Below are positions 1-11,112 of a stretch of 64,000 nucleotides of DNA, piece after piece. The first letter of the stretch is position 1; the number at the start of each line of letters is the position of its first letter. The DNA lies in the NCBI GenBank assembly GCA_030407085.1, contig CM059586.1, forward strand, positions 83,325,501 to 83,389,500. The letters are read 5' to 3'. Origin of the DNA: Trichopria drosophilae (lineage: Eukaryota > Arthropoda > Insecta > Hymenoptera > Diapriidae). Below the pieces are notes generated by a model. That model was not told the origin of the DNA and searched no databases. It saw only the letters and a list, made by a program, of their open reading frames with translations. Both the position numbers and the translations under genes were made by a program.

Positions 1-455
1 ATTAGTAACGAAAAATTATGATCCAAGTGATAGATCCATACATTATTCTACAGAGTAGCAAGAGCGAATTGATTCGAACAGCCGACGTCGTAAATGCAGG
101 TACTGCAAGTGATTCGTCAGGGGTATACGTACCAATCCTCGTAGTTTATGCATTTACTATTTTCAAATTGCTAGCTTTTTATAATAAGCAATTCAAATAT
201 TGTCATTTTCTTTCACATTTGCCAGTATACGATATATTACCTACAGTATAATATTTACCGAAAGGAATAATTGTAATCCCGTTCGCGATGCATTTACCTC
301 GTCGTTTCTGTCGTTTTCAGCGTTGCTGTACAGTTTTGCCATATGTAAGCGGTAGTTTTTTTAAATAACAGATCGCGCGCCTCTTATATTGTTTCGCTGC
401 TACACTTTATGATCGTCGAATGCGTCACAAGTTTAGCGCATAATCTAAAACTCAC
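1..455. other. AT-rich stretch, no supported gene
   Basis: Both strands show only short open frames, the longest 77 codons at 18-251 (+) with no recognisable domain or splice framing. At about 300-345 a pyrimidine run ending TTTTCAG is followed 24 bases later by GTAAGC, which could frame a microexon but is too weak to call. Confidence 0.4.
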
Positions 456-660
456 CTTGAGTTGTGTCTTTTGTACAATATTTCCTACGTCGCCTAGTTG
501 TTATTGTTTATATACATAAAATATAAAGATTTCGTGTAAATAATTGCAGAGTAATTCGCAAAATATTGTTTATCATTCTGATTACACATTTAAAACGTTG
601 TACGTCAAGATACAACATCGCGTAAGGTTATCGCACGTATACGGTCGTTCACTAACACAC
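456..660 (-). other. possible 5' UTR exon (minus strand) with splice donor
   Basis: Read on the minus strand, the sequence ends in CAAG followed by GTGAGT (plus-strand bases 450-455), a consensus insect splice donor. The roughly 200 bases upstream are less AT-rich than their surroundings, contain several CpG-bearing words (for example TACGTGCG) and have no long open frame. That fits a non-coding first exon near a promoter. A TTAGTG word at about 652-657 (minus) is a loose initiator-like match. Any protein-coding part would lie to the left of the window. A chance donor match is the main alternative. Confidence 0.2.
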
Positions 661-699
661 TTGTCAAATACAGATTATAGCGAAACGAAAAGTGGTGTT

Positions 700-3150
700 T
701 TCTATTATTTCATAACAACCTAATTTTCTACCGATCATCCAATCAGTAAATTCCTTATAACATGAAGTTGATCATTTTTATCGAGACAGCAGGAAATTGT
801 ACCCATTGGAATTCTTGAAAAATTTGTTCATATGTTAAGTACGAAATTAAGTGGTGTTTTTTTCACCCCTTCAGTCATCTCCAACGTTTTTCCAGTGTAA
901 ATGAGACGCCATGTTCAGGTGATATTTCCGTGATCTTTGATAATTTCCTCAACTTTTGCGATGTTCGACATCCACAGAGTAGAAAAGCTCAATTCAAACT
1001 CTTCATATCTGTCACTTATATGTTTAATTTTCGTGTCTCCATTTCGAATTTCAAGTCCTTTTGTAAAAAATTTTTGACCTTCTTTGATCAACTTTGGTAA
1101 ATTTCAATTTTTCATAGCCTCATGATTTTTTATATGAATCTTTCATCAAACTTTGTTCAAAATACATCAATAGTAATTAATCAAATAAAGATGAGATATA
1201 TGGCTTTCATCAGACTTTCGTAGCAATGTTTTATTCTGTTTATATGGTTTTAATCAAGATAAATCGAGTAAGTCTCGTTCGAATAGATCAAAAGAAAATA
1301 TCAATTTGATATTTTTTTAAGAAATCACAATTTATTTGGTTTCATTTTATTCTAATCGAACAAAATTTCATCAGAAAGTCTGAAATTGAAAGTAAAATTT
1401 GATCTGCATCTGATCTCAATATATTCCCTTTGATTTAGAAGTAATAGGTGTTTTTACACATAAACCTATTGCTCAACTAAATTAAAGCTCGTCGATTGCA
1501 AGAAACAATGGCGCGTACTAAAAACTATTAAACAAACACATGTCACTCAAAACATACATGTGCATATCAATGACCGACATATGCATCATCCTAGAAAAAA
1601 ATGAGTTTGTCGATGTCTCTACCATAATTCCGTTAACTGATCAGAAGATATCCAAAGCCTAGTAATAAAATATTTCAGAATACTTAGCACCATTAAATTA
1701 TTAAAATTTGCTTGACAATATGGTTACATTATTTGGAAAATACGAATTAAAAGATTTAGTGATAATCTCAAGCTATATAGATATATAGGATGTACATAAT
1801 GGAATAATCTCAAGATATATAAGATATACATAATGGAAAACGCATAGTATTTTGTTCGAAAAAAAAGGAATTTTTGATATTTCAGCAAATTTTGACTTAA
1901 TATTGGTATTAAATTAATAATTTAAGGTAATCGCGACTTTTCCTTATTTCAGAGAACTTTTTAATGTTAATTTTAAAAATTCCTTGAACTAGTCATGTTC
2001 TGTTCAAGAAACCAAGTGAATCGTACCTAATTATTTTTTATTGTTATTATCAATATAGTGAACAAGAATTCTAATAACTATCGAGATAAAATTTAAAGTG
2101 TATTTATTTTTAATAAGAACTTTTTAAATGAAATAATAAATGAAAAATGAAATCTTAAAGCAATTGTTAAAAACATGTAATAGGTCATATATTTTTATCA
2201 GCAACGATGTCATCCACATAGTAAAAGTAAAAGTCTAATTTGAAATTAAATTAGTTTAAAACCTTTTCGTTGAGAATGTAATACGTCCAACAAAAAAAAT
2301 GGAGCACCAAATTCTCTACACAAAAGGACATATAACATTTTAGATTCTATAATTAGACTGTCTATAAGAAGACATGTCTTACTATTCAATTTTACAAAAC
2401 ATTCGAGAAGAAATTGGGCTTTTATTAATTACAAAAATATTAAATGAAACAAAAAGATTAATATTAATAATAATATCTATTTTGTAATATAATAATGCTC
2501 CGGCTGACATGTGCTGGGGGGTCGATGAGTACATGAGCTAAAGGCCGCAGGGTCGAAACCACTAGTCTCTAGTTGAAATAATTCGATATTCTGATTACCA
2601 TTTTTCTATAATTGTAATAGTTTTTCTGGTCACCCCTTATAAGGATTGGTGGTAAAGATAATAACAAAATTCTCCTAGAAACAGATTTTCCTCATATATT
2701 CTCAATAAATGCACTGAATTCTAAACATTTTTGCTATTATTTTTATTATAATTTTTATTCAAATATAATATTCAGACTAAGTCACATACCTTACGCGACA
2801 AAATCTAATAGTAAGCTTTATGCTAAGCATATTCTCTGCACGTTTTATGTCTAAATGGAAATCTAATTATTACGGGAGCCACGAGATTGCAACGAAAAGG
2901 GGGCCAAGTTAAATATTATTTTCTCATTTAATCTCTTGTACTAATCAATCTAATGATTTCCTTTATCAATTGACATTCAAAATTTTCAGAGTTTCGGTTT
3001 CGTCAATTGTCCTCAACATGCAACAATGTTGTTCGCTGCTCAGTTTTCATATAGACCTCATAGAGATCTCCAGATTCAACTATTGACAAGTATTATTATA
3101 CCTATCAAACTTATATTTCTCAGTACTACATGTACGGAAAATGTGTATTT
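700..3150. other. AT-rich non-coding stretch
   Basis: No open frame of note on either strand. It contains a short tandem duplication (1761-1838) and, at about 2495-2565, a small GC-richer patch with a weak tRNA B-box-like word (GGGTCGAAACC). Nothing else is recognised. Confidence 0.4.
1761..1838. repeat. tandem duplication of ~40 bp
   Basis: Two adjacent diverged copies share AATCTCAAG, a TATATA-rich middle and ACATAATGGA at the end (1763-1803 and 1805-1836). This is a simple local duplication in AT-rich DNA with no coding meaning. Confidence 0.6.
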
Positions 3151-3159
3151 TAAGTCAGA

Positions 3160-3900
3160 ATCGCCTATTTTAAAGCAGACATCAAAACATTAATTTTTAC
3201 ATTTTCAATTTCCCAAAAAATGAAGTAAATTCTGGGTCACTAATGAAAAATTGAATTTTGCAATCCTGACCTTAAATTCGTAATCAGCGACCACAAATCT
3301 GAAATTCCGATTAACAATATAAGAGCTATTAGATTCTTGATATTCGCCATTTTGAATGGATAATTTAAAATGTTCGCTTTTTCTAACTTCAGATTCATAA
3401 CCGTAGATCTCAAATCCTTACATGCAACGATTTTCGTGAAAGTCCGATTAATAATATAAGAGTCATTCTTAGTATCATGATGTCCGCCATTTTGTAAAGG
3501 TAATATTTAATTTTTTAATTTTCCAACTTCACTTTCGACTCCAATTTCTTAATCAGTTTCATATATCAATAACAATGATCAGCTTCTTGGTACCCGCCAT
3601 TTTGAATTTTGTATTTCTGACTTTAGATTCAAAAACGCATACCTGCTATCGTTTATAATCTTTACAAGGATGATTTGTGCAACTGATTCATTAAAATCCC
3701 GAAATTTCGGCCGCCATTTTGATCAGCTGGTTTAATTTTTGCAGTTTTTACATCGGGTCCGTGACTCTATATTTTCATTGACAACGAGAGTTTACAAGGA
3801 TGATTTGTTCAACTGGTTCGTGAAATATATTATTACTTATATTTTTGAGCCGCCATTTTGTATAAGCCATTTAAATTATGAATTCGTAATCAGAAAATTA
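3160..3900. repeat. diverged units of the CGCCATTTTG foldback family
   Basis: CGCCATTTTG occurs at about 3345, 3484, 3594, 3711 and 3851, a spacing of 110-140 bases. Between the copies are related words such as TTCGTAATCAGCGACC (3276) and TACAAGGATGATTTGT (two copies, about 3662 and 3793). The same units build the foldback elements at 16.1-17.0, 50.3-50.8 and 53.1-54.3 kb, so this is probably a degenerate member. No clean termini were found. Confidence 0.55.
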
Positions 3901-4139
3901 ATAAGGGAATTATGAATTGACCTACATATATATTAAATTGAGTTTACATAAGAAATGAGTGAAAATTTTACTAATTCAAACTTAGCGAAGTTTTTTTAGT
4001 TGTTTGGTATATCTAGATTAATATTCTAGTGAAGCAAAATTCCGAAGACAGGATTTAAATCCAAATCTTACTTTCAATAATGAAATATAGGTATTTAGAG
4101 GATTCGAAGCTCTTGGGCGATTGAATAGCAGAAAAGCGA

Positions 4140-5640
4140 CATCCCGGAGGCAGACACTCGCGCCAAGCGTTCGGTCGTTTATATGGGTTGGTAGGCTGGC
4201 TATAATACGGCCGTCCATGCGTTAGTGAGGAGTTCGTGACAATGATGGATGAGTGCGTACGATGCGTGTGAGTCGGACACATATGACGGTCGTGGTTCGA
4301 GCTCATATGTGGCCTACGTGTGCCACCGGCTCGTCCGTCCGTCCGAACTGTTGCTATCGTTCGTCGTCGCATCTGTGTCGCGTTTCACCCTCATCGCTAG
4401 CTCAACCCCGATTACGTCCCTCGCATCGACTAATTTCGACGCTATTTCCTTTTTACCGATACATATATATTTTTTGAATGTTTCACATTAATCGAACCTC
4501 ATTGTCTCCGGCGTTGTTTCGACAGTATCGAGAAGTCACCGGGCGGTTTTGTCGAGAGTAACTGGGGACTTACCCCATCAGGCCAGCTAAGAGTCAAGGG
4601 TTAGCCATCCCCAGGTCTGGAACAAGGTTGGCCTTCCCAACCGGGCGAGGCGATCATAAATCTTACAATCGTCGAGGGACGACTCATTCACGCCACTTCG
4701 CCCGATATCTACTCGGAGGGTGAAGAAAAGGGGGAATCTTTTCGCGATGATAAACCTTGATAAAGTTGCATGCCAATAACACATTACTTCAACAAATGCT
4801 CCCAACGGAAGATAGAAAAGAATATACCCAGTCATGATTATAATTCAGCAAATCTCTTCGAAACTGACCTTCGCTCTGGGCCGGCGAGGCATGCAGAAAA
4901 ACGTTGTTAACGCTTTAACCTTAACAAATGTGGATCGTGGATCGAGGTCCAGGATCCTGGACAGGTAAAGACTGCTAGGAGCATGGTGACTAAGTGAAGA
5001 ACGCCGCTCCGCCGGCGGCTGCTTTTGAGCTCAGTTTGTCATGGCTCGCATGATAGATGGATGAAGCAAAACCCTAACTCTACAGCGTTAACTTCAACAC
5101 CGAACTACCTTACGCCTCTTCGACTCGAGTAATCCCCCCACGATATGCCGCAAATAGAATTACGGTCGTTTCAACTTGGCGCGCGCGTAAAAGTCACCTC
5201 GTGTGTATCCATCGGACGTCCCATGCGTGATTTAGAAAATCTCCTGGGATGGGTCAAGGTGAATTGTTCTTTAAAAGCGACGAAGAACAATGCGTATAAT
5301 AAGAGAAAGACTTTTTGATAAATCTCGCGAAGATCATAAAGGGCGCAAGTGTTTCGAGCCTCAGGGTGCCCTGAGTAGATAGGATCGGAAAATAAAGTGC
5401 TGGATGTATAGGCCGACCTGGGTTCTCGTAATCGTTATAATGATAAGTTGCTGGTTGGCACGTGAGAACGCGAATGTCAGTCCGAGGGTATCACTGACCC
5501 TTGCCGGGTACGCCCCGATGTAACTTACGTAATTTGTCCCTTTCCACGAAACCCACGAAAATTTTTGTAATCAATACCGAGAGTACCGCGGCTGTTCATG
5601 CACTGGCTGATACACTCCCTATGACAATTATGACCTAGCG
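4140..5640. promoter_or_regulatory. GC-rich single-copy island; candidate promoter / UTR / enhancer
   Basis: This 1.5-kb block is clearly richer in G+C and CpG than the flanks, contains no repeat seen elsewhere in the window, and has no convincing long reading frame. A CAG|GTAAAG splice-donor-like junction occurs at about 4966-4971 (+). One reading is a promoter with a non-coding first exon of the gene whose first coding exon lies at 7774. An alternative is a conserved enhancer. Overlapping frames of 66-105 codons on both strands at 4018-4491 are best explained by fewer stop codons in GC-rich DNA. The functional assignment is inference. Confidence 0.3.
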
Positions 5641-6385
5641 TGAGAAATATGAGTTCTATATCTTATTATTTTTATAGCCTATTTTCAAATGATATATTAT
5701 AGGCGACAGATGGATTTCTATTGGTTGATATAAACATTTCTATTCACCGCATTTTTACTTATAATTTGTAAAGAAAGGGAGAAAGTTAACAGCAAGTGGA
5801 AATGTACAGACATTTTTATTATGGCGTAAAGAGATTTTGATGGTCCGATATCGGAATATTAATCGTTACAATTCATTTGCAGAAATATTACAGTAATGAA
5901 CTATGTAGACGAGGTCAAACAATCTAAACTAATTTGTACTCCGAAATGCTTACATTTATATCTCGCAACAAAAGGTGCTGATCGTTGCCAACATAAACTC
6001 GTCAGCAAAGCAGACGAATTGCGATTTTCAAATTCCTTCAGTGTTTCTCCTTTATTGTTATAGATTTAATTTTAAGGATTTTCTGAACACGGTCTTGTAA
6101 CGAGATTCTGTAGTGAAATTTATTTACGGGGTTTTCTCTAACATATGTAAACTGACCTAGCTGAAATTAGAATATAGATCGAATGGACCGATTACTTTAA
6201 GATTTGCAAAGCCACAGTTTCTAAAACTGGTAAAAATTATTTATTTGAGGTTTTGTAATTAGATTTTACACTTCTGCTGTTTGCCGCTTCAGCAAAATCA
6301 AGCTGTAACTTTTTAACCTTAAAACGTGTCTGACTAAACGCAGGAAGTTTGAACTGTTATTGCGAAAAAATCGTTTATGTACGTC
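5640..6385. other. AT-rich stretch, nothing recognised
   Basis: No gene, repeat terminus or clear motif is visible on either strand in this segment between the GC-rich island and the palindrome cluster. Confidence 0.4.
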
Positions 6386-6390
6386 TTTTC

Positions 6391-6540
6391 GGTGCGTAAA
6401 GTAAACTCGTGCGTAAAGTAAACTTTACGCACTCGATTATACTTTACGTACGGAAAAGCCGTACGTAATAGTAGTTTTCGATACAAGTGCGTATGCGTAA
6501 AGAACTTTACACATACGCACTTGTATCGAAAACTACTATT
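6391..6540. repeat. cluster of two palindromes
   Basis: A 24-base inverted repeat (6409-6432, arms GTGCGTAAAGT / ACTTTACGCAC around AA) is followed by a near-perfect 36-base-arm palindrome at 6467-6540, with a 2-base centre and one mismatch. The outer part of that arm, GTAGTTTTCGATACAAGTG, recurs at 10287-10304 and, in part, at 52786-52800. A related CGTAAA-rich palindromic tract lies at 25.47-25.66 kb. Probably a young foldback MITE or its remnant. The DNA could extrude a cruciform. Confidence 0.75.
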
Positions 6541-7773
6541 TGTAAAGGCTCCATGAGGCTAAACGTACACTAATAATATGAGTCTAACCTTTTTTTCGAA
6601 TTACGAAAACTAATGACATAAAAAAACTATACTGCATAAGTTTACCAACCTACCACTTGGTTGGTAACGAAGATATCTAGAAAAAACTGTCAGTCGACGT
6701 TGGAACCCCTTTATTATTTTTATGACGTTCCAAACCTCTAAAATACTCTCTAAATTTGAATCACTGATTTATCAACGAATACTTAAAACTATAGGACTAA
6801 TTTGCAATTACTCTCACTGATTTCTATTTCAATAGTATTTTTTCGACATTCATGCAATAAATGACAAAAACATGGCTTAACAAGTTCTGGACGATTTATC
6901 AAAATGTGACCTTCTAAAGGTCATTTAGTTGGCAAAATCAATTTGATAAAGGTTAAAACGAACAACGCTGCAAAACTGACCTCGTTTCGAACTTTGGTGA
7001 ACAATTATTTTCTTTAGTTCTTAGGTTTCAAGATGTTGGGTGGTTCGATTAAAATGGTCTTCTCTGCATATGCAGATATGATCTCAATTATCATCTTTCA
7101 AAAAGTAAAATAATCAGGAGCAAACCCTGCCACTTTACGAAAAGTTTGGTGCTCAAATGCAACAACTATTTCTATTCTTTATCTTTCTTAAACAAACAAA
7201 GAATACGATTATATTTCAATATATACGATATACATCATATTATCTATCGTTCATCTCTCACCGTTAGTCCATTGCACCAGACCTGTTACTACTTAGAGTT
7301 TCCTTACGTAATAACTGTCCAGAATTCATCAACTTGCGAGAAAGACGCTTACGGCGCTTCCTGGCGTAACTCCGAGGAACTTCGTTCATCTTACGAATGT
7401 CGAACTTCTGTTCTGCGCAACGAACTTCTGCGCACTTCTATGCTTACATGAATGTAATGAGGGACCGTTGTAGAAATGACCTCTATTTCTAGAAAATTTA
7501 TACATCGAAATATAAATTGCAGCCTACAATCAGTTGAAGCCAAGTAAATTAACTCTTAGAAGACTACTCTCGTTTTAAACACTGTAGCATTTAGAATTTA
7601 GATTCCCTGATATATAAAAATTTTTAGTTTTTAAGGTCTTCTACGACAGTATTCTTCAAATATAAAATTATTTGAATTAAACTGAAGATCAAATATTTTA
7701 CTGAGAACAGTAATTCAGAAAGACTTATTATTAAAACGTGAACGAAAAACCGGTCAGAAATACAATTGGTAAC
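6541..7773. other. AT-rich stretch upstream of the coding exon
   Basis: It includes a small hairpin at about 6645-6667 (ACCAACC / GGTTGGT). A GTG-initiated 101-codon frame (7146-7451) has no recognisable domain. A promoter or 5' UTR for the exon at 7774 may lie in the last few hundred bases, but no TATA box or initiator is convincing. Confidence 0.35.
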
Positions 7774-7870
7774 ATGTTCTGCGCGAATTGCAGACCTACG
7801 ACCTTGGTTCTCGCCCTGCTGTTATGTTCGTGCTATTTGTCCTACTACAAACGCGTAATACAACTCTCGG
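7774..7870 (+). CDS. first coding exon of a signal-anchored (type II membrane or secreted) protein
   Basis: The frame opens with ATG at 7774 in the context GGTAACATG. The same frame has a stop (TAA) at 7732-7734 and no earlier ATG, so this start is well supported. It encodes about 32 residues, beginning MFCANCRPT, then a hydrophobic stretch LVLALLLCSCYLSYY (residues 11-25), then KRVIQLSG. The coding sequence runs into TCGG|GTGAGTAAC, a consensus donor, giving a phase-1 intron. A very short cytoplasmic head with Arg7, about 15 apolar residues and a basic KR just after them is typical of Golgi type II enzymes (glycosyl- and sulfotransferases as a class), but a cleavable signal peptide is also possible. 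The family cannot be named from this piece. Base composition is richer in G+C than the flanks. No later exon was identified in the window, so the intron may be tens of kilobases long or the gene may leave the window. Confidence 0.55.
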
Positions 7871-9600
7871 GTGAGTAACATGATGTATAAAATGACTAAT
7901 GATGTAATGCGGGCGTAAAGTGAAGCGACCATTGATTCGTAGACGCATAAGTGACACGTCTATCGGCTACTGAGCCACCAGTCATGCTGAGGTTTTAACT
8001 CTTGGCGAGGTGAACCCCAAACCCATCTCGGCGACCTACGCGAAAGCGCAGATGATAAACGGCTCTAGCCACCAACAGGGGTTATCCCCGTGTTATCCAA
8101 CGTTGAGCTGCATCCTCTCTTGTTCTTTCCCCTTGATTTCTGCCACGGTCATATACACCTGCCACGTGCTTTTTTCTACAAGTGTACGACACCGGATATA
8201 ATCTGATTTTTTTCGATTAATAAGCCTTCCAGCACATTTTGCACGCTCCTCGCGTAATAAAACACGTACCTCATTTGATTGATATTACTCGCGTTACTTA
8301 TTCTTTGTCCGATCCCGACATTTCGAAATATATTGCCGCGGTCGAACAGACGGTGAATGAGATCCGTCTATCTCCCCCACCTCGGAGTATATATTCTATC
8401 CTTCGGCCTCGAAAGAAGGCCGTGGTTTCCCACCAAGCATTAATCATTATCTGTAAAACAATATAGATAATTAATACACGGTTTAACATAATTGGATTCA
8501 CGAATATGCTTTAATGGAATGGAAATCTAGGAACCCCTTTTGGATAATCTATCATTTTGAGAATGAATGCCACATATCAAGTACCCCCGACAAGAATATG
8601 CAAGCTTACAGAAACTTCATCCATGCTCGACAAAATTGGTCGAGTGTTTCGAAGATAAATACCGTTCCATTATATGAAGAGTCTCTCGATATATGCGTTG
8701 TAATCAAAGCCGGGAAACCAAACATAATAATCAGACAACGCTGAATGCAAGATGTGGCTCAAGCAAAAATACGTTTCAAACAATAATGTCGCAGTACAGA
8801 GTTAATTTGTGCATATTTTATCACTGCAAAATCGTTGAGATCAAAATCATCCCTGATTATCCCCTCTTGATAATGTAAACATGACACTCTAAATTCAAAT
8901 GTTAGAAATGGAGATACCTTAGGAGATATTCAAAGTAATTGTAAAGTCAAATGTGTTTAAAATATGAGTTTGTACTATATTAAAAGCATTAAATATATTT
9001 TCACTAATTTAGAAAATACCTTATATGCAAAATATTGTTCATCTTCAGTTTCATAAATATCTTGACCTTCAAATGCTCCTGAAAATACTGTAGATCTTAT
9101 TTATAGTTATTAAATACCCTGAGACTTCCTCCAAGAGTCCGCACACCTTTAAGGAATTGAAATCACTAGTAAATCAGCAATTTTAAAGAATGTCATAACG
9201 ACCTTGCTTATTTCTGTGACCTCTAAATATGAAAAATTTTGCAAGGACATCTTTTGGATCCTTTCAAATATACAATTCATTGTATTTATTTTTTCGAAAA
9301 TTGAGTATGTACGTTTGAATATAAGATAAAAGAGAATTTTTCAAGAAATTACAACTGTGACCTTAGGTTTGAAAGTCAATTTTAAAGTGCTTCTTCATTT
9401 TTTTCTCGTTTCTGCGTCACAAGATATTTGATTTATTTCAAGATCCGTTCTAGTTTTATTTATTTACCTGAAATTATCTAGCAGATTTAGTTATACTTTC
9501 CGGGTGATACGTCACATACGTAATAGATTTATTTTCAAATATGTTTCTATGCTATTCCAGGCACATTTTATGATTATAATTTGCCGAAATGAAAATAATA
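7871..9600 (+). other. start of putative intron; moderately complex sequence
   Basis: From the GTGAGT donor to about 8.8 kb the sequence is less AT-rich and mostly non-repetitive. Open frames of 61-76 codons on both strands (8010-8878) show no domain. From 8.9 to 9.6 kb it becomes AT-rich, with several loose GACCTT / AAGGTC words. No downstream exon with both a good acceptor and plausible coding could be found here. Confidence 0.35.
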
Positions 9601-9602
9601 TA

Positions 9603-9880
9603 CAGGGTGTCCAGTAAGTCGCGGACCGGGCTATTAACTTGAACAAAAAATCTGGAAGTAAAATAATGCCGGGAATAGTGATCGCAGCGCCATCTGTACC
9701 CAGTGCCTTGAATTCGTCTCGAAAAGACCTTTCAAATGAGCCCCCACTCGACCTATGTTGCCATTTAAGATCTTCTACCCCTAGATTTTTTAAAAATCGT
9801 TACACGTGTTTCGACGTTTTTTAAACAAAAAATTTTTGTTCAGTTTATTAGCCCGGTCCGCGACTTAATGGACAGCCTTA
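9603..9880. mobile_element. MITE with ~50-bp terminal inverted repeats, Tc1/mariner-like ends
   Basis: The left end (CAGGGTGTCCAGTAAGTCGC) and the right end (complement AAGGCTGTCCATTAAGTCGC) are inverted copies that continue through GGACCGGGCT to GAACAAAAA. Flanking TA dinucleotides and the CAGGGTGTCC-type terminus fit a non-autonomous Tc1/mariner-type element. The internal 61-codon frame (9639-9824, starting at a TTG) has no similarity I recognise. The superfamily is inferred from the terminus and TA flanks only. Confidence 0.75.
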
Positions 9881-9984
9881 TTTATAAAATTAAAGATTTT
9901 CAAGATTAGACTGTTCGGGTAATGCAAATTAAAATTCGGAAAAACAAATAAAAATAACGTTTTTTCGAAAACATTCGGTCAGTT

Positions 9985-10130
9985 CTCAATTAATTGCTTT
10001 TGTATTTTCTAGGATACCGTCTATAGTAATTAGAATCACCCTTACAGGCCGAAATTGAAAAAAATCGATTCATTAATTGTTTATTTACAGTTTTTAGTGA
10101 CAATTCCTACCTTATTCTTTTACTTCCGAA
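9985..10130. mobile_element. half-copy of the 14.37-kb palindromic MITE family
   Basis: The order of words CTCAATTAAT, ATTTTCTAGGA, TAGTAATTAGAAT, CCTTACAG and TTCCTACCTTA matches the right arm of the element at 14372-14732 (about 14575-14710). No inverted partner is present next to it, so it is a truncated or solo arm. Confidence 0.5.
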
Positions 10131-10202
10131 GTTTAAACTTCCGTTAAAACAATCATCTGATCCCGTCTCGTATGCGTTCACGAAACTTTCAGAAAAATAG
10201 CT

Positions 10203-10530
10203 TCAAAATAAACTACCACTACTAACTCGAGTTCGATAAAACTGATTTTGTTGACACGCATAAAAAGTTAACAATGTAAAATTAGTAGTTTTCGATACAA
10301 GTGGGAAAAAGTGTTTTCGAACGAATGTAACGGTTTTGGTACGTGCCGAAGGCGAGTGCCGCAAGCACGTTCGTCCAAAAAACATTTTTGCACATGTGTG
10401 AAATGTATGTTTTGTTACAAGTGTGGGTAAAATGTGAAAGAAAAATATCAAAAGTATGAAAAATAGAATTTTCATCACACTGGGACGAAAGCAGCAACTT
10501 TCCTCCCGCAAGCGGCTTCACCTCGGGTGA
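10203..10530. repeat. segment carrying the GTAGTTTTCGATACAAGTG repeat word
   Basis: The motif seen in the 6467-6540 palindrome reappears at 10287-10304. It is followed by GCCGAAGGCGAGTGCCGCAA, a small GC-rich patch. Overlapping minus-strand frames of 102 and 79 codons cover it, but they are low-complexity and Phe-rich and are not supported as genes. Confidence 0.4.
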
Positions 10531-10697
10531 AAATTACACGCAGTCTGAGACATTCTTTATTTTACCTCCCTCGTTGAGTAATATACTATTTGCTCACCCT
10601 GTAACAAAAATAATTTCAAACGATATTAAGAAATTTAGCTGAAGTAACAAAGTTAAGTCGCCTACCTACAGTACTCCCTTCCAAATTAGCCGCTTAG

Positions 10698-10940
10698 GAC
10701 CCTCTCAATATTAGCGTTTCCCATCGAAAGGTGATCCCCCTCATCGGCAATATCACGCATGCGTAATGTTTCAATTGATACATCATCTGACAGATGTGTA
10801 GCATACGTTCGGTTGACACATGCGCATTCTTTATTTTATTATATGTGCAAACTGGGGACAAATTTTGTCCCTTCATTCGATTAATATTGGGAGAGGGAAA
10901 AGAGCATACATTATGGGCTAGGCTAATATTGGGAGGGAGC
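10698..10940. repeat. short inverted and direct repeat of TAATATTGGGAGRGRG
   Basis: CCCTCTCAATATTAG at about 10699 is the complement of TAATATTGGGAGAGGG (10882) and of CTAATATTGGGAGGGAG (10923). This gives one inverted and two direct copies within 240 bases. The origin is unknown, possibly a small foldback remnant. Confidence 0.45.
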
Positions 10941-11084
10941 AATGTAGCTAAACATATTTGTTATCAGTCCTTAATTGTCATTTCTGGTAAAATTTAGCAG
11001 CATAAGCTAACTTTTATTTACGTACGTAGTTCACAGAAAAGAAAAAAAATTTTACGTCAGAATGTTTTACATATTCATTATTAC

Positions 11085-11112
11085 TTCGACCCAGACTAAG
11101 TCTGGACGAAGT
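11085..11112. repeat. 28-bp hairpin
   Basis: CTTCGACCCAGACT and its near-complement AGTCTGGACGAAG form a stem of about 13 pairs around a single A. It sits directly before the first copy of the direct repeat at 11109. Confidence 0.6.

Noticed and set aside
315..350. 24-base microexon framed by TTTTCAG and GTAAGC
   Set aside because: Both splice words are common by chance, and nothing links it to a reading frame.
2495..2565. SINE or tRNA-like patch with GGGTCGAAACC
   Set aside because: The B-box match has two or more differences and no convincing A box is at the right distance.
10203..10521. Overlapping 102- and 79-codon minus frames
   Set aside because: Phe-rich and low-complexity over a repeat-bearing segment, in two registers, with no domain.
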